Assembly: GCF_006540305.1 (NCBI RefSeq)
Contig: NZ_BJOR01000001.1
Coordinates: 3,100,001 to 3,164,000, forward strand
DNA: 64,000 nucleotides
DNA from: Streptomyces sp. 6-11-2
GTDB taxonomy: Bacteria; Actinomycetota; Actinomycetes; Streptomycetales; Streptomycetaceae
Reading direction: 5' to 3'
How positions within the stretch are numbered: the stretch's first letter is position 1; each line of letters starts with the position of its first letter. The position numbers and the translations under genes are program-made. Below are positions 36,786-48,146 of the stretch, piece by piece. The notes beneath the pieces were generated by a model. That model saw nothing but the letters and a program-made list of their open reading frames with translations. It searched no databases and was not told the origin of the DNA.

Positions 36786-38621
36786 ATGTCTGTCAGGATA
36801 GATGGGGAATTGTCGGACGGGGTTCCGGACCGATCGAGCAGGGTGCGGCGCATACTCCGCGGCCCGCGCCCCGAGGCCGTCCCCGTGCTGGTCGCCAGGG
36901 CCTGCGCGGTCGTCGGTCTCCTGGACATCGCCGCGGGGGTCTTCCCGCGCTTCCGGCACAGCCGCATGCACGCCCTGGCCGAGGTGCTGCCGGGCTCCTT
37001 CGGCCCGTTCGCCGCGGCGCTCTCGCTCAGCGTGGGCGTGCTGTTGCTGCTGCTCGCGCACGGCCTGAAACGGCGCAAGCGCCGGGCCTGGCGCGCGGCC
37101 GTGGTCCTGCTGCCGGCCGGTGCGGCGGCGGAGTTCGTCTACCGGCACTCGATCGTCGGGGTGGTCATCTCGCTGGCGCTGCTCGCGCCGCTGCTGATCC
37201 ACCGCGGCGAGTTCGCCGCGCTGCCGGACCCGCGCAGCCGCTGGCGGGCGCTGGCCAACTTCGTCCTCATGAGCGCCGGCTCACTGGCCCTGGGTCTGAT
37301 CATCGTCAGCGTGCACACGCACCGCATGGTCGGCGACCCCAGCGTGGCGGACCGGCTGACCCATGTCGTCTACGGCCTGATCGGCTTCGAGGGCCCGGTG
37401 GACTACCAGGGCAACACCTCCTGGACCGTCGCCTTCTCCCTCGGTGCCCTCGGCTGGCTCACCGCCGTCACCACCGTCTATCTGGCCTTCCGGCCCGAGC
37501 ACCCGGCGGCGCGCCTGACCGAGGAGGACGAGACCCGGCTGCGTGAGCTGCTGGACCGGCACGGCGGCCGCGACTCCCTCGGCCACTTCGCGCTGCGCCG
37601 CGACAAGGCGGTCGTGTTCTCCCCCAGCGGCAAGGCGGCGGTGACGTACCGCGTCGTCTCCGGCGTGATGCTCGCAAGCGGCGACCCCATCGGCGACGTC
37701 GAGGCCTGGCCGGGTGCCATCGAGCGCTTCATGGACGAGGCCAAGGCCCACTCCTGGACGCCCGCCGTGATGGGCTGCTCCGAGACCGGCGGTGAGGTGT
37801 GGACCCGGGAGACCGGTCTGGACGCCCTGGAACTGGGCGACGAGGCGGTGGTCGACGTCGCGGATTTCTCGCTCGCCGGACGCGCGATGCGCAACGTCCG
37901 CCAGATGGTCAAGCGCATCGAGCGAGCCGGCTACGAAACCCGGGTGCGGCGCATCCGTGACCTCGGCGGCACCGAGCTGGAGCGGGTCCGGCGGGCCGCC
38001 GAGGACTGGCGCGGCACCGACACCGAACGCGGCTTCTCCATGGCGCTCGGCCGGATCGGCGACCCGGCCGACGGCGAGTGCCTCATCGCCACCGCCCACA
38101 AGCAGGACGAGGAGCCGGGCGAGTACGGCGATCTGAAGGCGATCCTGCACTTCGTGCCGTGGGGCGGGGACGGCGTGTCCCTGGACCTGATGCGGCGCGA
38201 CCGCTCGGCCGACCCCGGCATGAACGAACTGCTGATCGTGGCGGCGCTCCAGGCCGCCCCGAAGTTCGGCATCACCCGCATATCGCTGAACTTCGCGATG
38301 TTCCGCTCGGCGCTGGCGCGGGGCGAGAAGATCGGCGCGGGCCCGGTGCTGCGCGCCTGGCGCGGGCTGCTGGTCTTCCTCTCCCGCTGGTTCCAGATCG
38401 AGTCGCTGTACAAGTTCAACGCCAAGTTCCAGCCCCGCTGGGAGCCGCGGTTCGTCGTCTACCGCGCCTCCTCGGACCTGCCCCGCATCGGCTTCGCCGC
38501 CATGCAGGCCGAGGGCTTCGTCGACCTCGCCCTGCCGCTGCCGCGCTTCCTGCGCCGCCGCACCGCCGCCCGGAGCGCCTGCGCGCACTCGGTGGCGGAA
38601 GGGGACGTGCGCGCGGCATGA
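36786..38621 (+). CDS. MprF-like phosphatidylglycerol lysyltransferase domain protein
   Basis: The 611-residue protein has about six membrane helices (residues 30-245) and a C-terminal aminoacyl-transferase domain of the MprF/DUF2156 type (VVFSPSGKAAVTYRVVSGVMLASGDPIGD; SLDLMRRD; KFNAKFQPRWEPRFVVY). It most likely adds lysine from tRNA to phosphatidylglycerol, lowering surface charge against cationic peptides. It has fewer helices than S. aureus MprF. The ATG at 36786 was preferred; ATG 36735 (17 codons earlier) would leave a very short leader. The sigma-E-type promoter upstream ties it to the sigE system; S. coelicolor SCO3397 is a reported SigE target. Confidence 0.9.
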   Translation: MSVRIDGELSDGVPDRSSRVRRILRGPRPEAVPVLVARACAVVGLLDIAAGVFPRFRHSRMHALAEVLPGSFGPFAAALSLSVGVLLLLLAHGLKRRKRRAWRAAVVLLPAGAAAEFVYRHSIVGVVISLALLAPLLIHRGEFAALPDPRSRWRALANFVLMSAGSLALGLIIVSVHTHRMVGDPSVADRLTHVVYGLIGFEGPVDYQGNTSWTVAFSLGALGWLTAVTTVYLAFRPEHPAARLTEEDETRLRELLDRHGGRDSLGHFALRRDKAVVFSPSGKAAVTYRVVSGVMLASGDPIGDVEAWPGAIERFMDEAKAHSWTPAVMGCSETGGEVWTRETGLDALELGDEAVVDVADFSLAGRAMRNVRQMVKRIERAGYETRVRRIRDLGGTELERVRRAAEDWRGTDTERGFSMALGRIGDPADGECLIATAHKQDEEPGEYGDLKAILHFVPWGGDGVSLDLMRRDRSADPGMNELLIVAALQAAPKFGITRISLNFAMFRSALARGEKIGAGPVLRAWRGLLVFLSRWFQIESLYKFNAKFQPRWEPRFVVYRASSDLPRIGFAAMQAEGFVDLALPLPRFLRRRTAARSACAHSVAEGDVRAA

Positions 38622-38630
38622 CCCCCGACC

Positions 38631-38682
38631 GGCCCGGGCGGACCTCCCGCCCCCTCCAGCACAGGGAGGCTCCGCCCGGGCC
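38631..38682 (+). terminator. Terminator after the MprF-like gene
   Basis: A 12-bp stem GGCCCGGGCGGA/TCCGCCCGGGCC with an inner CCTCCC/GGGAGG stem, 10 bp after the stop. It separates the gene from folP. Confidence 0.85.
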
Positions 38683-38710
38683 ACGGCACGAGGGGGCCAG
38701 GGACGGGGCC

Positions 38711-38725
38711 TACGCTGAACGTATG
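38711..38725 (+). promoter_or_regulatory. Leaderless-type -10 box of folP
   Basis: TACGCT (38711-38716), 6 nt, then the folP ATG; no ribosome-binding site. The hexamer and spacing are the same as for the PH-domain gene at 31856. Confidence 0.55.
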
Positions 38726-39679
38726 AGCAACTTCAGCGGGCGCGGCCGCGTGGCGGGCCTTCCGGCGTGGGGCCGGTGCGCGGTCATGGGGGTCGTGAAC
38801 GTGACCCCCGACTCCTTCTCCGACGGAGGCCGCTGGTTCGACACGACCACCGCCGTCAAGCACGGCCTGGACCTGGTCGCCCAGGGCGCGGACCTGATCG
38901 ACGTCGGCGGCGAGTCCACCCGGCCCGGCGCCACCCGCGTCGACGAGGACGAGGAACTGCGGCGCGTCATCCCCGTGGTGCGCGGCCTCGCCGCCGAGGG
39001 CGTCACGATCTCCGTCGACACCATGCGCGCCCGCGTCGCCGAACAGGCCCTCGCGGCCGGCGCCGCCCTCGTCAACGACGTCAGCGGCGGCCTCGCGGAC
39101 CCCGCCATGATCCCCGTGGTCGCGGAGGCGGGCGCCCCCTTCGTCGTGATGCACTGGCGCGGCTTCCTGGAGGGCGGCAACGTCAGCGGGGTGTACGAGG
39201 ACGTCGTCTCCGAGGTCGTCGACGAGCTGCACGCGCGTGTGGAGGCCGTCCTGGAGGGCGGGATCGCCGCCGACCGCATCGTCGTCGACCCCGGTCTCGG
39301 CTTCTCCAAGGAGGCCGGGCACGACCTCACGCTCCTGGCCCACCTCGACCGCCTGCGCGGGCTCGGCCACCCCGTCCTGGTCGCCGCCTCCCGCAAGCGG
39401 TTCCTCGGGCGGGTGCTGGCAGGCCCGGAGGGCGCGCCCCCGCCCGCGCGCGAGCGCGACGCCGCCACCGCCGCCGTCTCCGCCCTCGCCGCGCACGCCG
39501 GCGCCTGGGCCGTGCGCGTCCACGAGGTCCGCGCGACGGCGGACGCGGTACGCGTCGCCCGCGCCGTGGAAGAGGCACGCACCCCCGGGAGCACACCGGA
39601 GGACCGGGCGCACTCCTCCGACGACGGGGAGGCGGACGGCAGACGCGGTGCGCACGGCCCCGCCGAAGGAGACCGGTGA
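38723..39679 (+). CDS. folP: Dihydropteroate synthase FolP
   Basis: FolP joins p-aminobenzoate to the pterin diphosphate in folate synthesis and is the sulfonamide target. The 318-residue protein shows MGVVNVTPDSFSDGG near residue 22, ADLIDVGGESTRPGA near 56, DPGLGFSKEAGHDL and SRKRFLG. A C-terminal tail of about 35 acidic/Gly-rich residues extends beyond the fold. Its stop overlaps the next start (GTGA). First gene of a folP-NTF2-folB-folK-DUF3180 run. Confidence 0.96.
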   Translation: MSNFSGRGRVAGLPAWGRCAVMGVVNVTPDSFSDGGRWFDTTTAVKHGLDLVAQGADLIDVGGESTRPGATRVDEDEELRRVIPVVRGLAAEGVTISVDTMRARVAEQALAAGAALVNDVSGGLADPAMIPVVAEAGAPFVVMHWRGFLEGGNVSGVYEDVVSEVVDELHARVEAVLEGGIAADRIVVDPGLGFSKEAGHDLTLLAHLDRLRGLGHPVLVAASRKRFLGRVLAGPEGAPPPARERDAATAAVSALAAHAGAWAVRVHEVRATADAVRVARAVEEARTPGSTPEDRAHSSDDGEADGRRGAHGPAEGDR

Positions 39680-40179
39680 GCGCGCCCCACACCGACGTCG
39701 AGCAGGTGGAGGCGGCCAACACCGCCTACTACGAGGCCATGGAGCGGGGTGACTTCGAGGAGTTGTCCGCGCTCTGGCTCACCCCCTCCGACCTGGGCGT
39801 CGACGAGGAGTACCACGACCCCGCCGACACCGGCGTGATCTCGTGCGTGCACCCCGGCTGGCCGGTCCTCACGGGACGCGGCGAGGTGCTGCGCTCCTAC
39901 GCGCTGATCATGGCGAACACCGACTACATCCAGTTCTTCCTCACCGATGTGCACGTCTCGGTGACCGGCAACACCGCTCTGGTGACCTGCACCGAGAACA
40001 TCCTCAGCGGCGGCCCCGCCCCCGCGGCCGGCGGCGAGCTCGGCCCGCTGGTGGGACAGCTCGTCGTCGCCACCAACGTGTTCCGTCGCACTGGTCTCGG
40101 ATGGAAACTCTGGTCTCACCACGCCTCTCCCGTTCTGGCCGAAAACGACGGTGCCGAGGACGACGACACGCCCGCCTGA
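39676..40179 (+). CDS. NTF2-like (SnoaL-type) protein
   Basis: A 167-residue cone-shaped-fold protein (VEAANTAYYEAMERGDFEELSALWL opens the NTF2 domain; TENILSGG and VATNVFRRTGLGWKLWSHHASP close it). Its overlap with folP and place in the folate operon suggest a related task, but NTF2-like proteins bind many ligands and the role is unknown. The C-terminus is acidic. Confidence 0.82.
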   Translation: MSAPHTDVEQVEAANTAYYEAMERGDFEELSALWLTPSDLGVDEEYHDPADTGVISCVHPGWPVLTGRGEVLRSYALIMANTDYIQFFLTDVHVSVTGNTALVTCTENILSGGPAPAAGGELGPLVGQLVVATNVFRRTGLGWKLWSHHASPVLAENDGAEDDDTPA

Positions 40180-40427
40180 GTGGGTAGGCGCTGAAGCAGG
40201 GACGCGGAGTGGCCGGAATCACGGACTTCGGGAAAAGGGCCGCCCACCGGTCCGTGAGCAACCGGGTTCTCCAGGGGAAACACACGGTGAAACCTGCCGG
40301 GCCCGGCTCGCCCCGCCTCCCCGCGGCCCGGCTCCGTCAGTGCCCGCAGGTAGATTCGTGCCAGGCCGGTGTGCCGCCCGCACGCGGCAGGGACCGGTCG
40401 CCGCCGACGATTGCAGGAGTGATTCGC

Positions 40428-40787
40428 GTGGATCGTGTCGCGCTGCGCGGCCTGAGGGCCCGCGGGCACCACGGTGTGTTCCCCAAGGAACGCGAGGAGG
40501 GCCAGACCTTCCTCGTGGACATCGTCCTGGGAGTCGACACCCGGCCGGCCGCGGCCGACGACGACCTGGCGAAGACCGTGCACTACGGAATCGTGGCCGA
40601 GGAGGTCGTGGCCGTGGTGGAGGGCGAGCCCGTGAACCTCATCGAAACGCTCGCCGAGCGCATCGCCCAGGTCTGTCTGAAGCACGACGGGGTCCTGGAG
40701 GTCGAGGTCTGCGTCCACAAGCCGGACGCACCGATCACCGTTCCCTTCGACGACGTGACCGTCACCATCACCCGGAGCCGAGTATGA
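40428..40787 (+). CDS. folB: Dihydroneopterin aldolase FolB
   Basis: FolB converts dihydroneopterin to 6-hydroxymethyl-dihydropterin. The 119-residue protein has the family blocks LRGLRARGHHGVFPKERE, VDIVLGVD, DDLAKTVHYG and NLIETLAERIA. GTG at 40428 has AGGAG 8 nt upstream; GTG at 40419 is inside that site. The 248 bp before it (40180-40427) hold no gene and probably a second promoter. It overlaps folK by 4 bp. Confidence 0.96.
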   Translation: MDRVALRGLRARGHHGVFPKEREEGQTFLVDIVLGVDTRPAAADDDLAKTVHYGIVAEEVVAVVEGEPVNLIETLAERIAQVCLKHDGVLEVEVCVHKPDAPITVPFDDVTVTITRSRV

Positions 40788-41395
40788 ACGCGCCTTTCAC
40801 CAAAGGGCCCACCGACCCGACCGTGCAGCCGGTGCCCGCCTCGGTCGTCGAGAAGGTCGACGCCGCGGACACCACTCTGCAGAACCCCAAGCGTGCCGTG
40901 ATCTCGATCGGCTCCAACCTCGGCAACCGCCTGGAGACCCTCCAGGGGGCCGTCGACGCCCTGGAGGACACGCCCGGCGTCCGCGTCAAGGCCGTCTCCC
41001 CGGTCTACGAGACGGAGCCGTGGGGCGTCGAGCCCGGCAGCCAGCCGTCGTACTTCAACGCGGTGGTGATCCTCAAGACCACGCTGCCGCCGTCCTCGCT
41101 GCTGGAGCGCGCCCACGCCATCGAGGAGGCCTTCAACCGGGTCCGCGACGAGCGCTGGGGGCCGCGCACCATCGACGTCGACATCGTCGCCCACGCGGAG
41201 ACCGTCTCCGACGATCCGCTCCTCACGCTCCCTCACCCGCGCGCCCACGAACGCGCCTTCGTCCTCGCCCCGTGGTACGACGTGGACCCGGACGCGCAGC
41301 TCCCGGGCCGGGGTGCGGTGGCCGATCTGCTGACCGCGCTCACCCGGGAGGGCGTCGAGCCTCGGGCGGACCTGGAACTCCGGCTGCCCGAGTAG
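40784..41395 (+). CDS. folK: HPPK pyrophosphokinase FolK
   Basis: FolK adds diphosphate to the pterin made by FolB. The 203-residue protein has an extra N-terminal segment of about 40 residues, then SIGSNLGNRLETL and the signature RWGPRTIDVDI. The ATG overlaps the folB stop (ATGA). Confidence 0.96.
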   Translation: MNAPFTKGPTDPTVQPVPASVVEKVDAADTTLQNPKRAVISIGSNLGNRLETLQGAVDALEDTPGVRVKAVSPVYETEPWGVEPGSQPSYFNAVVILKTTLPPSSLLERAHAIEEAFNRVRDERWGPRTIDVDIVAHAETVSDDPLLTLPHPRAHERAFVLAPWYDVDPDAQLPGRGAVADLLTALTREGVEPRADLELRLPE

Positions 41396-41460
41396 TCGTT
41401 AAGGTCAGGGCGACGCAAGGTCTGCGACCGGCCTCGGTCCGGGGGAGCTGAAGGGACACC

Positions 41461-41949
41461 GTGAGAGAGCTGCGTATCAGGGTGCTGGCAGGCGTGTTCG
41501 TCGTCGCCGGGGTGCTGTCCTGGGCGGGCGCCCGGCTGTGGAACGCGGTGGGGACACTCCCCGGCGTCCCGCTGGCCGCCCCCATCGTCCTCGCCCTGAT
41601 CGCCGCGGTCCTCCTGTCCACGGCGCTCTCCCTGCGCGCCCGGCTGAAGGCCCAGCGCGAGCGGCGGCCCGGAGCCAAGGGCGTCGACCTCATGATGGCC
41701 GCCCGCGCGGTCGTCTTCGGCCAGGCCAGCGCCCTGGTCGCCGCCCTTGTCGCCGGCGTGTACGGCGGCACGGGCGTCGCCCTGCTGGAACTCCTCGACA
41801 TCCCGGCCCGCCGCGACCAGGCCGTCTACGCCGGCTTCTCGGTCCTCGCCGGCATCGCGGTGATAGCGGCCGCCCTGTTCCTCGAACGGGTCTGCAAACT
41901 CCCGGAGGACGACGACCAGAACCCGCCGGGGTCGGAACCGACGGCATGA
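41461..41949 (+). CDS. DUF3180 membrane protein
   Basis: A 162-residue actinobacterial protein with four hydrophobic helices (about 6-25, 38-58, 78-102, 120-140) and a charged C-terminus. It almost always follows folK in this phylum; its function is not known. GTG start preceded by GGGGGAG. Confidence 0.85.
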   Translation: MRELRIRVLAGVFVVAGVLSWAGARLWNAVGTLPGVPLAAPIVLALIAAVLLSTALSLRARLKAQRERRPGAKGVDLMMAARAVVFGQASALVAALVAGVYGGTGVALLELLDIPARRDQAVYAGFSVLAGIAVIAAALFLERVCKLPEDDDQNPPGSEPTA

Positions 41950-42005
41950 GCCCGGCGGGCGGCGTACGCGGGTGAGCGGGCGGGCGCGGCCGGGCGCCGT
42001 CCGCG

Positions 42006-42611
42006 TCAGCGCGCCATGATGAGGCTCATCGCCTCGTTCCGCGTCGCGGCGTCCCGCAGCTGACCGCGCACGGCCGAGGTGATGGTCTTCGCGCCGGGCT
42101 TGCGGATGCCCCGCATCGACATGCACATGTGCTCGCACTCCACCACGACGATCACCCCGCGCGGCTCCAGGATCTCCATCAGCGAGTCCGCGATCTGGGT
42201 GGTGAGCCGCTCCTGCACCTGCGGGCGGCGGGCGTAGACGTCCACGAGCCGGGCCAGCTTCGACAGCCCCGTGATCTTCCCGCTGGTGGACGGGATGTAG
42301 CCGACGTGCGCGACACCGCGGAACGGTACGAGGTGGTGCTCGCAGGTCGAGAACACCTCGATGTCCTTGACCAGCACCATCTCGTCGTGACCCAGGTCGA
42401 ACGTCGTCGTCAGCACGTCCTCGGGCTGCTGCCACAGTCCCGCGAATATCTCCTTGTACGCCCGGGCCACCCGTCCCGGAGTCTCCCGCAGGCCTTCACG
42501 GTCCGGGTCCTCGCCGACCGCGATGAGGAGTTCGCGCACGGCGTTCTCGGCACGCTTCTCGTCGAACTCTCCGAGGAAGCCCTCGCCGTCCAGCGTCACG
42601 GGGTCGGTCAT
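42006..42611 (-). CDS. folE: GTP cyclohydrolase I FolE
   Basis: FolE opens the folate pathway by turning GTP into dihydroneopterin triphosphate. The 201-residue protein has the zinc and catalytic residues in [12 protein letters not shown] and [11 protein letters not shown]. It faces the rest of the fol genes (convergent with DUF3180, 56 bp apart). GAGG precedes the ATG. Its promoter must lie between 42612 and the ftsH terminator. Confidence 0.96.
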   Translation of the reverse strand: MTDPVTLDGEGFLGEFDEKRAENAVRELLIAVGEDPDREGLRETPGRVARAYKEIFAGLWQQPEDVLTTTFDLGHDEMVLVKDIEVFSTCEHHLVPFRGVAHVGYIPSTSGKITGLSKLARLVDVYARRPQVQERLTTQIADSLMEILEPRGVIVVVECEHMCMSMRGIRKPGAKTITSAVRGQLRDAATRNEAMSLIMAR

Positions 42612-42653
42612 GTGAAGCCTCGTTCCTGTGTGTCTGATCTGCGGACATGCGAA

Positions 42654-42693
42654 ATGCCGCGCCCCCCAGGCTAGAACCTGGGGGGCGCGGCAT
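42654..42693 (-). terminator. ftsH terminator
   Basis: A 17-bp perfect stem (42654-42670 with 42677-42693) around a CTAGAA loop, 38 bp after the ftsH stop and upstream of folE. Confidence 0.92.
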
Positions 42694-42731
42694 GCATTCC
42701 GGGGCCGTTGGGGGCCCGGTGCGGGCTCCGG

Positions 42732-44771
<2,040 letters not shown>

Positions 44772-44897
44772 CCATACGGAGCGGTGTCGCCCCGTCCCTC
44801 CTGCCATAGTGAGTTTGATAAGACAGTTCTTCTGACGGTACCCCAGCATTGGGGCTCGAAGCCGCACCGTAGGGCCGACGTACCCGTCTGCTTGCTC

Positions 44898-44925
44898 CAA
44901 CGGCTTCGGTGCCGCCGGGGTTCCC
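44898..44925 (-). promoter_or_regulatory. Sigma-R-type promoter of ftsH
   Basis: On the minus strand GGGAAC (44925-44920), an 18-bp spacer and GTTG (44901-44898): the same hexamer, spacing and -10 as before clpC. It lies between hpt and ftsH. Confidence 0.5.
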
Positions 44926-44955
44926 GATCACGTACCGCGCTTGAGCCCTTCGGGG

Positions 44956-45534
44956 TCAGCCGCCGTAGACGTGGGGTGCGAGCGTACCGACGAACGGCAG
45001 GTTCCGGTACTTCTCGGCGTAGTCCAGGCCATAGCCGACGACGAACTCGTTGGGGATGTCGAAACCGACCCACTCCACGTCGATGGCGACCTTCGCGGCC
45101 TCGGGCTTGCGCAGCAGCGTGCACACCTTCAGGGAGGCGGGCTCCCGGGAGCCGAGGTTGGAGATCAGCCAGGAGAGGGTCAGCCCGGAGTCGATGATGT
45201 CCTCGACGATCAGGACGTGCCTGCCCTTGATGTCGGTGTCGAGGTCCTTGAGGATGCGCACGACGCCGGAGGACTGGGTGCCCGCGCCGTACGAGGACAC
45301 GGCCATCCAGTCCATGGTGACGGGGGTGGACAGCGCCCGGGCGAGGTCCGCCATGACCATCACCGCGCCCTTGAGGACGCCGACGATCAGCAGGTCCTTG
45401 CCCGCGTACTCCGCGTCGATCTTCGCCGCCAGCTCGGCCAGCTTCGCGTCGATCTCTTCCTTGGTGATGAGCACCTTCTCGAGGTCGGCACCCATGTCTT
45501 TCGCGTCCACCCGCATCACTTTCGGTCGTCTCAC
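44956..45534 (-). CDS. hpt: Hypoxanthine phosphoribosyltransferase
   Basis: Hpt salvages hypoxanthine and guanine to IMP and GMP. The protein (192 aa) has the PRPP loop [14 protein letters not shown] and the flexible-loop [11 protein letters not shown]. The GTG at 45534 has GGAGGA 12 nt upstream; the in-frame ATG at 45516 (MRVDAKDMG) is a plausible shorter start. It lies 57 bp after tilS on the same strand, the conserved tilS-hpt-ftsH order. Confidence 0.95.
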   Translation of the reverse strand: MRRPKVMRVDAKDMGADLEKVLITKEEIDAKLAELAAKIDAEYAGKDLLIVGVLKGAVMVMADLARALSTPVTMDWMAVSSYGAGTQSSGVVRILKDLDTDIKGRHVLIVEDIIDSGLTLSWLISNLGSREPASLKVCTLLRKPEAAKVAIDVEWVGFDIPNEFVVGYGLDYAEKYRNLPFVGTLAPHVYGG

Positions 45535-45591
45535 CGGCGTTGACGGTCCTCCTCCGGGCTCCGCGTCAGCGGGCCGGCCGAGGTTCCCGAT

Positions 45592-46788
45592 TCAGCCTTG
45601 CCGAATCACCAGTCTGCCACCCTGCCGCTGGGCGACGACCCTGCCGGGGAGGTTGATGGCCTTCTGGCCGCGCCAACCGGTGATCAGCCGGTCCACTTCC
45701 TCGATGTGCCGGGCGAACAGCGAACCGGCCGGAGCGCCCGCGTCGATGGCGGCCCGGCGCAGGATGCGGCGGCGTACGGCGGGGGGCAGGGCGTACAGCT
45801 TGGCGCACTCCAGGCGGCCGGCGTCGTCGCGGACGGTGGCCTCGGCCTGGCCGGCCCAGGCGTCGAGGGCGTCGGCGTCGTCGCGGGAGAGCTGGGCGGT
45901 GCGCGCGAGGGCCTCCACGACGCCCTTGCCGAGGGCCTTCTCCAGGGCCGGGAGGCCCTCGTGGCGCAGCCGGGAGCGGGTGTAGGCCGGGTCCGTGTTG
46001 TGCGGGTCGTCCCAGACGGGCAGGGACTGGACCATGCAGCCCTTGCGGGCGGTCTGCCGGTCGATGTGCAGGAAGGGGCGGCGGTAACGGCCGCCGGCCC
46101 CCGAGACCGCGGCCATTCCCGACAGGGAGCGGATGCCGGAGCCGCGGGCGAGGCCGAGGAGCACCGTCTCGGCCTGGTCGTCGCGGGTGTGGCCGAGCAG
46201 GACGGCGTGGGCGCCGTGGCGTTCGGCGGCGGCGTCGAGGGCGGCGTAGCGGGCGGCGCGGGCGGCGGCTTCGGGCCCGCCCTCGCGGCCGACGCTGACG
46301 GCGACGGCCTCGACCGGGTCCAGGCCCAGTCCGCGCAGCCGCTGGGCGACCTCCTCGGCGCGCAGGTCGGAGCCGGCTTGCAGGCCGTGGTCGACGGTGA
46401 CGCCGCCGGCCCGGATGCCGAGTTTGGGGGCCTCGAAGGCGAGGGCGGAGGCGAGCGCCATGGAGTCGGCGCCGCCGGAGCAGGCCACGAGCACGAGCGG
46501 CGACGGCGGACGCTCGTGGGGGGCCGATGTGTCCTGTGCGGCGGCGGGCGAGGCCGATGCGGCCTGCGGGGCCGGCGAGCCGTGGGAGGCCTGCGGGGCG
46601 GGCGCCCGGACGGGGCCCGGCGTCGACGCGCCGTGCGGGGGCTGCCCGGGGAGCTGCGCGGGCAGGGGGCCCGGCCGGGCGGGCGCGGGCGCCGGCGCGG
46701 GGTGGGACGAGAGCTGTTCGTCGAGGATGTCGTGGAGGACGCGGCGTACCGCCAGGCGTATCGCCGCGACCGCAGGATGGGGACCCAT
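45592..46788 (-). CDS. tilS: tRNA(Ile)-lysidine synthase TilS
   Basis: TilS changes the wobble C of the minor tRNA-Ile to lysidine so that it reads AUA. The 398-residue protein has the PP-loop [11 protein letters not shown] near residue 85, the [13 protein letters not shown] and [14 protein letters not shown] blocks, and a C-terminal domain. Compared with the usual start, an Ala/Pro/Ser-rich segment of about 50 residues (30-80) is inserted before the PP-loop. Confidence 0.95.
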   Translation of the reverse strand: MGPHPAVAAIRLAVRRVLHDILDEQLSSHPAPAPAPARPGPLPAQLPGQPPHGASTPGPVRAPAPQASHGSPAPQAASASPAAAQDTSAPHERPPSPLVLVACSGGADSMALASALAFEAPKLGIRAGGVTVDHGLQAGSDLRAEEVAQRLRGLGLDPVEAVAVSVGREGGPEAAARAARYAALDAAAERHGAHAVLLGHTRDDQAETVLLGLARGSGIRSLSGMAAVSGAGGRYRRPFLHIDRQTARKGCMVQSLPVWDDPHNTDPAYTRSRLRHEGLPALEKALGKGVVEALARTAQLSRDDADALDAWAGQAEATVRDDAGRLECAKLYALPPAVRRRILRRAAIDAGAPAGSLFARHIEEVDRLITGWRGQKAINLPGRVVAQRQGGRLVIRQG

Positions 46789-47000
46789 GTCCGGTTCCCT
46801 TCACAGAGTCTTCGGGGGGTGAGCCCGATATCGGTCACTCAGAGTGCGTCGATGGTGACAGAAGCAGGCCGTTCCCCGAGCATTGCACGCCTACGCATGG
46901 CTCACGGTCCCTCGGACGAGTGATTGAAGTGGCGTTCTCCTGCCGTAGGCCGGATGCGGCGGCGCGCTTTCCCGGCTCTCGCGCTCCCTCGCACTCGTGG

Positions 47001-48146
47001 TCACGGTTCGGCCCTGCGGTGCACCCGTGCGATCCAGTCCGCCGGCTTGGAGATCTCCGCCTTGGTGGGAAGGGTGTTGGGGGAGGTCCACACCCGGTTG
47101 AAGCCGTCCATGCCGACCTGCTCGACGACCGCGCGTACGAAGCGCTCGCCGTCGCGGTACTGCCGCAGCTTGGCGTCCAGGCCGAGCAGCTTGCGCAGGG
47201 CCATGTCCAGGCGGGAGGCGCCCCTGGCGCGGCGCTGCTGGAACTTCTCGCGGATCTCCGCCACGGTCGGTACGACGTCCGGGCCGACGCCGTCCATCAC
47301 GTAGTCGGCGTGGCCCTCCAGGAGGGACATCACGGCGGTGAGGCGGCCGAGGATCTCGCGCTGGGCCGGAGTCTGGACCATCTCGACCAGGGAGTGGCCG
47401 CCGTCGTCCTCCTCGCCCTCGGGGCGGCCGCCGGCCAGCGACTGGGCGGCCTCGCGGATGCGCTCCAGGAGCGCCATGGGGTCGACGTCCGTCTCCGCGA
47501 GGAAGGACTGGATCTCACCCTCGAGGTGGTCGCGCAGCCAGGGCACGGCGGTGAACTGCGTGCGGTGCGTCTCCTCGTGCAGGCACACCCACAGGCGGAA
47601 GTCGTGCGGGTCGACGTCGAGTTCACGCTCGACGTGGACGATGTTGGGGGCGACGAGCAGCAGCCGGCCGCCGCCGGGCGAGTCGGGGGGACCGCCGGCC
47701 GGCAGGTCGCGGGTGGCGGGGGCGAAGGTCTCGTACTGGCCGAGGACGCGGGAGGCCAGGAAAGACAGCAGTATCCCGAGCTCCACGCCGGTGACCTTGC
47801 CGCCGACGGCGCCGAGGACCGCGCCGCCGGGGGTGCCGCCGCGTCGCTCCTGCATCTTGTCCAGGAGCGGTTTGAGGATCTCGCGGAACCCGGCGACGTT
47901 CGCCCGGACCCAGCCGGGGCGGTCGACCACGAGTACGGGGGTGTCGTGGGCCTCGTGGGTGCCCAGGCGGGTGAACCCGCGGACGTGTCCCTCGGACGCC
48001 TTGGCGTGCCGGCGCAGTTCCGCGACGACGTCCCGGGCCTCGTCCCGGCTCACCTCGGGACCCGGCCGTACCAGCCGGGTCGCGGTCGCGACCGCGAGAT
48101 TCCAGTCGACCATCCCGGGAGTTGCAGCACCACCGATGCTCGTCAT
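47001..48146 (-). CDS. Zinc-dependent metalloprotease-type protein (DUF2342 family)
   Basis: The 381-residue protein belongs to the actinobacterial DUF2342 family, annotated as zinc metalloproteases of unknown substrate. It holds an intact HEETH (HExxH) motif in VCLHEETHRTQF near residue 190 and GHADYVMDG further on, which may give the third ligand. It always sits near tilS and dacB. TACCGT lies 6 nt before the ATG (48158-48153), a leaderless pattern. The 212 bp after it (46789-47000) hold nothing I can name. Confidence 0.85.
   Translation of the reverse strand: MTSIGGAATPGMVDWNLAVATATRLVRPGPEVSRDEARDVVAELRRHAKASEGHVRGFTRLGTHEAHDTPVLVVDRPGWVRANVAGFREILKPLLDKMQERRGGTPGGAVLGAVGGKVTGVELGILLSFLASRVLGQYETFAPATRDLPAGGPPDSPGGGRLLLVAPNIVHVERELDVDPHDFRLWVCLHEETHRTQFTAVPWLRDHLEGEIQSFLAETDVDPMALLERIREAAQSLAGGRPEGEEDDGGHSLVEMVQTPAQREILGRLTAVMSLLEGHADYVMDGVGPDVVPTVAEIREKFQQRRARGASRLDMALRKLLGLDAKLRQYRDGERFVRAVVEQVGMDGFNRVWTSPNTLPTKAEISKPADWIARVHRRAEP

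Noticed and set aside
46924..47304. 126-codon plus-strand frame at the end of the metalloprotease gene
   Set aside because: Mostly antisense to a good gene, basic and without a ribosome site.
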